Source: an uncultured Mollicutes bacterium
Lineage (GTDB): Bacteria > Bacillota_I > Bacilli_A > RF39 > UBA660
Length of the DNA stretch: 36,148 bases
Direction of reading: 5' to 3'
Assembly: GCA_900550145.1 (NCBI GenBank)
Contig: URRF01000012.1
Coordinates: 1 to 36,148 of the forward strand
Position numbers and translations under genes: made by a program. Of the stretch, positions 26,908-34,651 are shown piece by piece. Within the stretch, counting starts at the first letter, position 1; the number at the start of each line of letters is the position of its first letter. The notes beneath the pieces were generated by a model, which was given only the letters and a program-made list of their open reading frames with translations, did no database searches and was not told the DNA's origin.

Positions 26908-29900
26908 ATGGATAGATTGAAGAAAATACCTAAGATATATTATTTTGGTTTATTATTATTGTTAGTAGTATTAGCAATAGTAGCAATTCCTACATTGGCC
27001 AGATATAAGAATAGGTTGCCAATAGATGTAAGTACTGTGTGGGATGGTAGTATAGCAAAATCATATAGAAAAGGTACTGGTACTAAGGATGATCCATATA
27101 TAATATCTAATGGTAGTGAACTTGCATATTTTGCTAGTATGCTTAAAACTAATAGTTATGCTAATACATATTTTAAACTTAATAATAATATTGTGTTGAA
27201 TGATGGAGTATTTAGTTATGATGATACATCGAAGATAATGTATACACTAAATGACAGTACATTTTATGTTAAGAATTATACTAATTATTTTTATGATAAT
27301 GTTAATTATAGGGGTACTAGGATAGGAACTTTAAATTCATTTTCATCTTTAGATAAATTTAAAGGAGATTTTGATGGGAATTCTTATACAATATATGGAC
27401 TTTATATGACTAATAAAACAGCAAGTGATATAGCTCTTTTTACAAATTTAGAGGGTAATGTTCATGATTTGTATTTAAAGAATACTATGTTATATGGTGG
27501 TTCTACTACTACTATAATTTCTTCTTCAAATAATTCGAATATAGAAAATATTATGAGTGAAGGATATATAATAGGAAATGATACTAAGTATTCAAATTTA
27601 TCCGTTAGTATTGATAATTTGGTTTCAAATGAAGGAACTAAGAAAATAAATATTAATTATGATGCACCAAAAAATGTTATAACAACTAAAGTTAGTGGTA
27701 CATGCAGTAGTTCGTGTGAATTTACTATAAATGGTAATAGTGTGAGTGCAATAAATGGATTTTCATTAGATTTGGGTTCTACTTTAGTAACAGAGCTTAC
27801 TTTTGATTTTGTGACGACTACTTATAATATTTCTAATTTAAAATATGAAATAAGTTATAATAATCAAATGTCTTCTGGAATAGTTGGTAAGGCAGTTAAT
27901 ACAAATATAAAAAATGTAATTAATAAATCTTATGTATATAGTGGTTTAAATTCTTCTGGAATAGTTGGAAGTATGGACTTTTCATCATCTTTAATTAATA
28001 GTTATAATGTTGGAACTATTAATGGTATAAATTCATCTGGTTTAGTAAGTAGTATATCTGATAATACTTCTAATGTAATTGTTTCAAATAGTTATAATAT
28101 AGGAACTTTAACAGGAACTAAAGTAAATGGTTTAATATATGAAGTATATAATTCAAATGGTATTATAAAGAATTCTTTTAATGCTTCTAATAGTAGTTAT
28201 TTGATAAATACTATATCAAATTCAACTATAACTGCAGATGGGGTATATTATACAAGTGGAAGTGTTATTAGTAGTGGAACTATATCTGGAAATGTAACTA
28301 ATATAGCACTTTCTAGTTTAAAGAATAAAACGTTTTTAACTGATACTCTTTTGTTTAAAGAGTTTGTTGATAGCAATGATATGGTTTCAAATCCATCAAA
28401 TATATGGATTTATGAAGAAGATAATTTCCCAGTATTGTTTATAGATGACATTGTTAATCCGATTGCAACTTTACACGTTGGAACTTATTCATGGAATAAT
28501 GTTGGTTATGTTCCTGATAAAATAAATTTTTCTTCTGCTATAACATTTAGTATAGAAAGTGAAGATAATTTGAGACCTATAAAAGAGTATTATTATTATA
28601 TAGGAAGTGATACTCCTCTTAGAAAAGGTGAAATAGAGACGATTAGTGATTGGAAACAATATGATTCGGTTTTAAAGATAACAGAAGAGGGTAAATATAT
28701 AATATATGCTAAGGTTGTTGATTATAATGACAATGTTACTTATTTAAATTCAGAGATACTTATACTTGATATGTCTGATCCAACTGTTTCTATATCTTAT
28801 AATAAAAATAAATGGACAAATTTGAATGAGGTACCTGGTTATGTATATATAAATAAAGAAAGTGTATTTAAGATAGATGGTGTTGATGATTTGTCAGGTA
28901 TAAGTGGAGTAAAATATTATATATCTGATGTAATACTTACTAGTGACGAGGTTAAAAATTTGGATGATTCGTCTTGGATAAATTATGATAATGGTGTTTC
29001 TGTAGATGGAAAAGGAAATTATATAATATATGCACGAGTAGTTGATAATACTAATCATATTAGTTATGCAAACTCAGATATAATATCTTATGGTGGATAT
29101 GAAATAAAGAATGTGTATGTTGGAAAAAATTTATCTGATTTAGTTAATATAAATATTACTGATAAATCTAGTATTTCATTAAATTTTGTATATGTAGATA
29201 CTAATGGATACAAACCTGGTTATACTCATAATATTGTATCTAATTATGTTTTGCCTAAAGGTAGTAGATTAACTATATTAGATAATAAAAATAATAAGAG
29301 ATATGTGTATGAAATTACTACGGATGATGATTTTGGCTATAGTAGTAAGGGAAAAGCGATATATCCGTTTACGTTATTTAAAGAGGTTGGTAAATCTACA
29401 AATAATAATTTCTTTAAGGAATTAGAAAATGGGGATATCGATGAGAACTTTACTGTAACTCTTGATTTATTAAAAACAAATATAACTCTTGAGTATACAA
29501 ACTTAAATTTGTTTTTGGAGTTAATTGATTCAAATGAAGAAACTTCAAGGCCTACAATTGATAGTACATTAAAGAATATAAATATTTATGTTAATAAGGA
29601 TGCGACTGCTAGTATTTCATCAACTTATGGTGGTAATATTATTGCTTATGATTCTGATTCAACTTCAAATATTCCTTTAACTGTAAAATTAAATTATGGG
29701 TATGTTAATAATGTGTTAGTAAATGATACAGTTGTAGAAGATAAAAAACTAGGAATATCTATTAAGGTAGTAGATAAAGATAATGGTATTATTGAGCAAA
29801 AGTACTTAAAAAATATTAAGTATAAAATAGGTGATACTCTATACTCTATTGAGAATGATGGAATAGCAAGAATTAATTTGAATAATTTAGATACGTTTAC

Positions 29901-30462
29901 TGGTAATTTAGTGATAAGTACTGTATTAGATAATAGTGAGTTATTAAATGGAGAATATTATTTTAAGATAAATAGTTATGTTTCTTATGATGGATTGTAT
30001 GATACAAATGTAAGTAGTGAAACAATAACTATTCCAATGACTAATAATAGTACTAGATATTCTTATAGTTTTGATATACTTAGTGATGATACTTATAAAA
30101 CTATATTAAAGAAAGATTCTAATACAACTGTAAAATTTAATATTTTACAAAATGGTGGTTTTATAAATCCAAATATAAGGGTATCTCTTTATAAGAAAAA
30201 TAAATTAACTGCATTTGATCAAACTTATACAATAGTAGATTTAAAAGATTATGTTACTAATTCATTAGAGAAAGTATCTGATAATATCTATTATGCAATA
30301 AAAAGTCCACTTTTCTATAATGGACAAGCTAGTACTTATAATGCATTTAATTTGAATTTTATAAATACTAATTTTGAAAATAATGGTTATAAATTAGTAT
30401 TTGAGTTATATAGTGGAAGTGTAAAAATAGCTACTATAGAAAAGAAGTTTATTGTAAAGTAG
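26908..30462 (+). CDS. Large beta-rich surface protein with GLUG-like and Ig-like domains, 1184 aa
   Basis: N-terminal TM or SipW-type signal helix (11-30) ending in IPTLARYKN. A repetitive beta-helix-like region (about 55-510) carries GLUG-type features: GTKDDPYIISNGSELAYFA, FKGDFDGNSYTIYGLYM, repeated SSGIVG and NSYN(V/I)GT units. At least two Ig-like domains at about 540-730 follow, each ending in a GKYIIYAKVVD / GNYIIYARVVD motif, then further beta domains to the end. There is no LPxTG or C-terminal TM, so it is held by its N-terminal helix or by assembly into the fibre. A plausible tip adhesin. RBS GGAAGGTG. Confidence 0.75.
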   Translation: MDRLKKIPKIYYFGLLLLLVVLAIVAIPTLARYKNRLPIDVSTVWDGSIAKSYRKGTGTKDDPYIISNGSELAYFASMLKTNSYANTYFKLNNNIVLNDGVFSYDDTSKIMYTLNDSTFYVKNYTNYFYDNVNYRGTRIGTLNSFSSLDKFKGDFDGNSYTIYGLYMTNKTASDIALFTNLEGNVHDLYLKNTMLYGGSTTTIISSSNNSNIENIMSEGYIIGNDTKYSNLSVSIDNLVSNEGTKKININYDAPKNVITTKVSGTCSSSCEFTINGNSVSAINGFSLDLGSTLVTELTFDFVTTTYNISNLKYEISYNNQMSSGIVGKAVNTNIKNVINKSYVYSGLNSSGIVGSMDFSSSLINSYNVGTINGINSSGLVSSISDNTSNVIVSNSYNIGTLTGTKVNGLIYEVYNSNGIIKNSFNASNSSYLINTISNSTITADGVYYTSGSVISSGTISGNVTNIALSSLKNKTFLTDTLLFKEFVDSNDMVSNPSNIWIYEEDNFPVLFIDDIVNPIATLHVGTYSWNNVGYVPDKINFSSAITFSIESEDNLRPIKEYYYYIGSDTPLRKGEIETISDWKQYDSVLKITEEGKYIIYAKVVDYNDNVTYLNSEILILDMSDPTVSISYNKNKWTNLNEVPGYVYINKESVFKIDGVDDLSGISGVKYYISDVILTSDEVKNLDDSSWINYDNGVSVDGKGNYIIYARVVDNTNHISYANSDIISYGGYEIKNVYVGKNLSDLVNINITDKSSISLNFVYVDTNGYKPGYTHNIVSNYVLPKGSRLTILDNKNNKRYVYEITTDDDFGYSSKGKAIYPFTLFKEVGKSTNNNFFKELENGDIDENFTVTLDLLKTNITLEYTNLNLFLELIDSNEETSRPTIDSTLKNINIYVNKDATASISSTYGGNIIAYDSDSTSNIPLTVKLNYGYVNNVLVNDTVVEDKKLGISIKVVDKDNGIIEQKYLKNIKYKIGDTLYSIENDGIARINLNNLDTFTGNLVISTVLDNSELLNGEYYFKINSYVSYDGLYDTNVSSETITIPMTNNSTRYSYSFDILSDDTYKTILKKDSNTTVKFNILQNGGFINPNIRVSLYKKNKLTAFDQTYTIVDLKDYVTNSLEKVSDNIYYAIKSPLFYNGQASTYNAFNLNFINTNFENNGYKLVFELYSGSVKIATIEKKFIVK

Positions 30463-30469
30463 GTGTGGT

Positions 30470-31006
30470 ATGAAAAGAAGGGTAATTATTGTGTTTGTAC
30501 TTATAATTGCAATATTGTTTGGGTCTGGAATAACTTATTCAATATTTAGATCAAATACAAGTGGAAGCGTTAATCAAAAAATTGCAAAATTTGTATTTGA
30601 GGCAAAAGAGGTGGATGAATTAAATATACCACTTGCTGATATGTATCCGGGAGTTACAAAAGATTATAGTTTTTCTGTTACAAATAAACAGGATAGTAAA
30701 ATTAGTAATGTAACTCTCAACTATCAGATAATTATTAAAACATATCATTTTATGCCTACTGTGATAGAACTAAAAAAGGTAGATGGTGAAGAGGAAACTT
30801 TGGTTTTAACGTGTGATGAGAGTTTTACTAGAAACTCGAATAATGAACTTGTGTGTAATTCTCAAGTTTTAGAAATGTCACATAATATAGAATCTCTTGA
30901 TAATTATAAACTTGTTGTAAAATTTCCTGAGAGTTATAATGATGAAATGTATAAAGATGTTGTTGATTATATAGATATAGCAATAAAAAGTTGGCAAAAG
31001 ATATAA
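30470..31006 (+). CDS. Short TasA/camelysin-like protein, 178 aa
   Basis: TM or signal helix 4-23 followed by TYSIFRSNTSGSVNQKIAKFVF, and a single beta domain with the typical DMYPGVTKDYSFSVTN element (about 57-72), which is the PG-turn and strand seen in camelysin/TasA proteins. It starts 8 nt after the 1184-aa gene. Probably a minor fibre subunit or accessory pilin-like protein processed by the nearby SipW-type peptidases (inference). Confidence 0.7.
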   Translation: MKRRVIIVFVLIIAILFGSGITYSIFRSNTSGSVNQKIAKFVFEAKEVDELNIPLADMYPGVTKDYSFSVTNKQDSKISNVTLNYQIIIKTYHFMPTVIELKKVDGEEETLVLTCDESFTRNSNNELVCNSQVLEMSHNIESLDNYKLVVKFPESYNDEMYKDVVDYIDIAIKSWQKI

Positions 31007-31019
31007 TTAGAGGTGTAAG

Positions 31020-31892
31020 ATGAAGAAGAAAACTAAAATAATAATTATTACTGGTATTATGCTTTGCTTTTTGATATTAGTTACAAATGGATTTTCATAT
31101 GCAATATATGCGTCTAAATCTGTGTGGAATCATTATTTAGAATCAAAGGAGTTTTACTTTAGTAGTGATTATTTAAAAGATGAATCGTTAAAGAACGTTA
31201 ATAATTATTGGAATGGTGAGAATATAAGTTTTAATATTAAAAATAGCTCTAATAATGAACTTATTACTGCTTATGATATTAAATATAAAGTAGAATGTAG
31301 TACTAATAATCCTAAAATAACATGTAGTATAAATGATATTGGAAGTAATTATTCTGGTACGTTATCAAGTGAAAAGGCATGTGTAAATAATATAGACGAT
31401 GTTGATGTGAGTACTTATGATAAATCTACTTGTGAAATAAACGGATATACGTGGAGTGATGTAGTTGCTGTTAAAGATTTGTATTTTAATTTATCTAGTG
31501 ATGAAGAAATAGGTAGTGTTATAGTAACTATAAAAGTAACTAGTACTGAACCATATAAGAAGGTATTAACTGGTACTTTTGAACTTAGGAAAGATAAGAG
31601 TTTAAATGGTTCGGTAGGTATGAATTATGTTGAGTATGATGGCTATAGTAGGTTAGTTGTTTCAAATAGTTATAATAAGAAAAAATGTGCTAAGATAACA
31701 TGGAATTCTAGTAATTTGTTGATTGATGTTTCTTTTGATGAGTTAAAGAGTTCAGCTACTGATGTTGATGGTTATGTAAATGAAATAATAGTGTCTTTGG
31801 ATTCAAAGAGTAATAGAAATTTTAAATTTTATAGAAGAGGAACAGATAGTTATACAGTAAATGATTTTTCTTTAATAGAATCAGATTGTTAA
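31020..31892 (+). CDS. TasA-like exported protein, 290 aa
   Basis: TM or signal helix 6-24, then FSYAIYASKSVWNHYLESKEFYFSSDYL. This matches the pattern in SipW-dependent proteins of a hydrophobic helix, small residues, an aromatic pair, and a first strand describing the exported domain. Several cysteines (VECS, TCSIND, KACVNN, TCEIN, KKCAK, terminal DC) could form disulphides. AGAGGTG lies 5 nt before ATG. It follows the 178-aa gene by 13 nt in the same operon. Confidence 0.65.
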   Translation: MKKKTKIIIITGIMLCFLILVTNGFSYAIYASKSVWNHYLESKEFYFSSDYLKDESLKNVNNYWNGENISFNIKNSSNNELITAYDIKYKVECSTNNPKITCSINDIGSNYSGTLSSEKACVNNIDDVDVSTYDKSTCEINGYTWSDVVAVKDLYFNLSSDEEIGSVIVTIKVTSTEPYKKVLTGTFELRKDKSLNGSVGMNYVEYDGYSRLVVSNSYNKKKCAKITWNSSNLLIDVSFDELKSSATDVDGYVNEIIVSLDSKSNRNFKFYRRGTDSYTVNDFSLIESDC

Positions 31893-31896
31893 TTAA

Positions 31897-31925
31897 TTGA
31901 CAATTCTATATATTTGTGTTATTTT
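31897..31925 (+). promoter_or_regulatory. Possible internal promoter before the divergent peptidase gene
   Basis: Perfect TTGACA (31897-31902), 17-nt spacer, weak -10 TATTTT (31920-31925). Confidence 0.35.
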
Positions 31926-31946
31926 GTAGTTATAGTAGGAGGAATT

Positions 31947-32465
31947 ATGAAAGTAGTAAAAAAAGTATTATTAACAATTGTAGGAGTTTTATATTTTGCA
32001 TTTGCATTATGTATGACTATATTATTGTTGAATTATAATAAGTATGGTATTACTCAATTTGGAGAAACGTCACTTATTATAATAAAGGAAGATGTATCAT
32101 TTGATGGATACAAAAAAGGTGATCTGGTATTGGTTAAAGATACTAAGATAAAAGATTTGAAGGAAAATGATGTAGTATTTGCTTATAAATTGGATGAGAA
32201 TAGAGCAGTACATGTTCAAGTTGGTAATGTTGGAAAAATTTATGAAGAAGAGCAAGCAATCACTTTTAAAAATGGAAATACTTATTCTAAAGAGTTTCTT
32301 GCTGGTAAACCATATGAAGTACATAATAATATAGGTACAGTTTTATCGGTAATTGAGTCACAATGGGGATTTTTGTTTATAGTACTTGTACCTATATTCT
32401 TGATATTTATATATCAAGTATATGCTTTAATTGTTGAAATTAAATATGGTGCTGATAAAGATTAG
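31947..32465 (+). CDS. Divergent SipW-like signal peptidase, 172 aa
   Basis: S26B/SipW-like topology: TM1 (about 7-28), an exported domain (30-138) and TM2 (about 141-163). The order of motifs is that of ER-type signal peptidases, but each is altered: ETSLII (Ser42) where tGSM is expected, KKGDLVLVKD, RAVHVQV (His89) for the HRVv motif, and FKNGNTYSKE for TKGDxNxxxD. The Ser-His pair may survive, so it could be active with changed specificity, or be a non-catalytic partner of the peptidase at 32615. A perfect AGGAGG selects ATG 31947. Confidence 0.65.
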   Translation: MKVVKKVLLTIVGVLYFAFALCMTILLLNYNKYGITQFGETSLIIIKEDVSFDGYKKGDLVLVKDTKIKDLKENDVVFAYKLDENRAVHVQVGNVGKIYEEEQAITFKNGNTYSKEFLAGKPYEVHNNIGTVLSVIESQWGFLFIVLVPIFLIFIYQVYALIVEIKYGADKD

Positions 32466-32486
32466 GATATAAGTTATTTAAAAATG

Positions 32487-32514
32487 ACTATGCAAATATT
32501 GCATAGTTTTTTTT
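32487..32514 (+). terminator. Intrinsic terminator after the divergent peptidase gene
   Basis: A 9-bp stem ACTATGCAA/TTGCATAGT, 3-nt loop, then eight Ts. Confidence 0.85.
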
Positions 32515-32548
32515 GTTAATAAAACAGATAAATATGGTAGCAAATATA

Positions 32549-32577
32549 TTGTTAAAAATTGTCGAATATGATATACT
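32549..32577 (+). promoter_or_regulatory. Promoter of the SipW-fusion / AAA+ operon
   Basis: TTGTTA (32549-32554), 17-nt spacer, TATACT (32572-32577) with extended TG. ATGATATACT also occurs at the lipoprotein promoter (15450-15459). Confidence 0.6.
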
Positions 32578-32614
32578 ATTTTATAGTAGAGGGTAGTATG
32601 TAGGAGTGGTACAA

Positions 32615-34639
32615 ATGAATAAAAAAAGAATAAAAATAGTAGATAAGTTAATAAATGTAGTGTTAGATATAGCCATATTTATATTTGGAGTTATATTACT
32701 TATTACGTTATATAACAATATTCAGGTAAAGATATTAAAAAATACATATTCTAGTTTTTTTGGATATTCTATTTTTGGGGTGCAAACTGGAAGTATGGCA
32801 GATGCGATAAATGCTGGAGATTGGATAATAGTTAGAAATTCTAATGAAATAAAAGTAAATGATGTCGTAACTTATTATCGTGATGGAGATTTTATTACTC
32901 ATAGAGTGGTTGAAGCATATAATGGAACTTATATAACTAAGGGAGATGCTAATAACGCAAAAGATGAACCAATTAGTAGGGATCAGATAGTAGGAAAAGT
33001 TGTTAAAATATTACCTAATTTTACTGTTATACAGAAAGTATTATTTAATCCAATAGTTTTAATTGCATTAATAATAACATTGTATTTGATAGGTTTCTTG
33101 TTTAAGAAAAAGAATAATATAAGTGATGAGAAAACTGAAAATAATGTATCTAAAAAAATATTAGAGTTTATGGATGCTATACTAGAAAAAGTAAAAAATA
33201 GTGCAAAGTTAAAAAAAGAAAAATTATTGGAAATTAAAAAAGAAAATAAGATTAAAGAAGATAAAGTGTTTGTCGAAGAAAAAAAAGAGGAAATAAAACC
33301 AGAAATTATAAAAGAGGAAGAAGTAACTCAAGTTATAAATGAAGAGAATGTTGTAGAACAGGATGAAGAAGCTTTGGATAAAACTATGTGTTTTAGAATG
33401 ATATCAGTAGATGAAGATGATATAGATGATGCATATGTTGATAAGAGTAAGGTTGAAAGCTTTGAGGTAGATGAAAAATCAATAAAAAAGGAAATTGAAG
33501 AAGTTGAGAAAGAAGAAGTAATAAAGAAAAACTTGGAAATATTACAAAAGAAAAAGAAGAAATGTAAAAATGTTATTGATAGAATAATGTTTATAAAAGA
33601 GGAACAAATTAAAAAAATAGTAGATGATTTATTAGTTGGAGAAAAATTAAAGAGTAATGAATTAACGATTAAAGATAAATTTGTTAAGGGTTATATAGAT
33701 GGCAAATATTATAATTATTGTGGTGAGGTTAATGTAGAGTATAATTCAAGAAATATGATAGGTAAACTTGAAAAAGCAATGGAAGATTTAGCCAATAGTT
33801 TGGTAAAATCATATAAAGGAACTGATAAACAATTTAAGGAAAAAGTTCTTAAATATGAAATGATATTTAAGTTGATGATTAGGTTAGAGCATGATAATGA
33901 GATGCTAGATAGTATTAAATCAAAAAGAGAAACTTATGCGAATAATATAAGTAAATTTATAAAATTTAAAGAATATGAAGTTAAGGAACTTAAGTTAGTT
34001 ATAAATAATATAATAAAAGATCAAAAATTATATGATGGAATGATAAAGTATACTTTAAATAAATTGGAAACTAATATGTTTACACTTGAAATGAATGAAG
34101 TTTCTAAGAATGTTTATGCAATTAGTTTAGAACATAATATTGCGTTTAGTAAGATTTATAGTGATTATATAGTTGATAAAACATACAAAGAGGGAATTGT
34201 TGCTGAGGATAAGATTGAGGTGTTACTTGCATTGTTGTTATCTAAGTTAGTTGGTAATATGTTAAATGCAGATTTTAAAAATAAATACTTGATATCAATA
34301 CCAAGTAGTATGTATGATAAAGATAATAAGTTAGATGCAATATTTGATAAGTTTGATGATGAATATGCAAGAAATAATATAATTGTTGTTATTAATTATG
34401 ATACTTTATCAAGTCATAAAGGTACAATTAAGAAATTAATTAAATCTGGTTATCGTTTTGCGGTTGATTTAAATAATTCTACGAAGTTTAAAGTAGGAGA
34501 TCAAAGTATGTTAGAATTAATGGATTATTTGTTTTTATCTAATAAAAATCCAAATAAAGATAGTATAATGCTTTTTGTACCTAAAGAGTTGCATGTTAGA
34601 ATGATCAATGAAGATATAATGAGTAAATTAGAAATTTAG
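32615..34639 (+). CDS. SipW-type signal peptidase I fused to a large cytoplasmic region, 674 aa
   Basis: Residues 1-165 form an ER-type signal peptidase: TM1 13-33, catalytic Ser60 in VQTGSM, INAGDWIIV, catalytic His96 in THRVV, YITKGDANNAKDEP with Asp111 and Asp117, TM2 143-163. Family members normally end here at about 170-190 aa. This one continues for about 500 residues in the cytoplasm: a Lys/Glu-rich coiled-coil stretch (170-320) and a globular part (about 320-674). The end (NIIVVINYDTLSSHKGTIKKLIKSGYRFAVDL) faintly recalls an EAL-type fold but without its catalytic residues. Start ATG 32615 has AGGAG at 8 nt. Confidence 0.85.
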   Translation: MNKKRIKIVDKLINVVLDIAIFIFGVILLITLYNNIQVKILKNTYSSFFGYSIFGVQTGSMADAINAGDWIIVRNSNEIKVNDVVTYYRDGDFITHRVVEAYNGTYITKGDANNAKDEPISRDQIVGKVVKILPNFTVIQKVLFNPIVLIALIITLYLIGFLFKKKNNISDEKTENNVSKKILEFMDAILEKVKNSAKLKKEKLLEIKKENKIKEDKVFVEEKKEEIKPEIIKEEEVTQVINEENVVEQDEEALDKTMCFRMISVDEDDIDDAYVDKSKVESFEVDEKSIKKEIEEVEKEEVIKKNLEILQKKKKKCKNVIDRIMFIKEEQIKKIVDDLLVGEKLKSNELTIKDKFVKGYIDGKYYNYCGEVNVEYNSRNMIGKLEKAMEDLANSLVKSYKGTDKQFKEKVLKYEMIFKLMIRLEHDNEMLDSIKSKRETYANNISKFIKFKEYEVKELKLVINNIIKDQKLYDGMIKYTLNKLETNMFTLEMNEVSKNVYAISLEHNIAFSKIYSDYIVDKTYKEGIVAEDKIEVLLALLLSKLVGNMLNADFKNKYLISIPSSMYDKDNKLDAIFDKFDDEYARNNIIVVINYDTLSSHKGTIKKLIKSGYRFAVDLNNSTKFKVGDQSMLELMDYLFLSNKNPNKDSIMLFVPKELHVRMINEDIMSKLEI

Positions 34640-34651
34640 TGGGGTGATGAT

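Noticed and set aside
34350..34639. Active EAL phosphodiesterase domain at the end of the SipW fusion
   Set aside because: Only a faint pattern match; the EAL signature and metal-binding residues are absent, so it is kept as a speculation inside the finding and not called as a domain.
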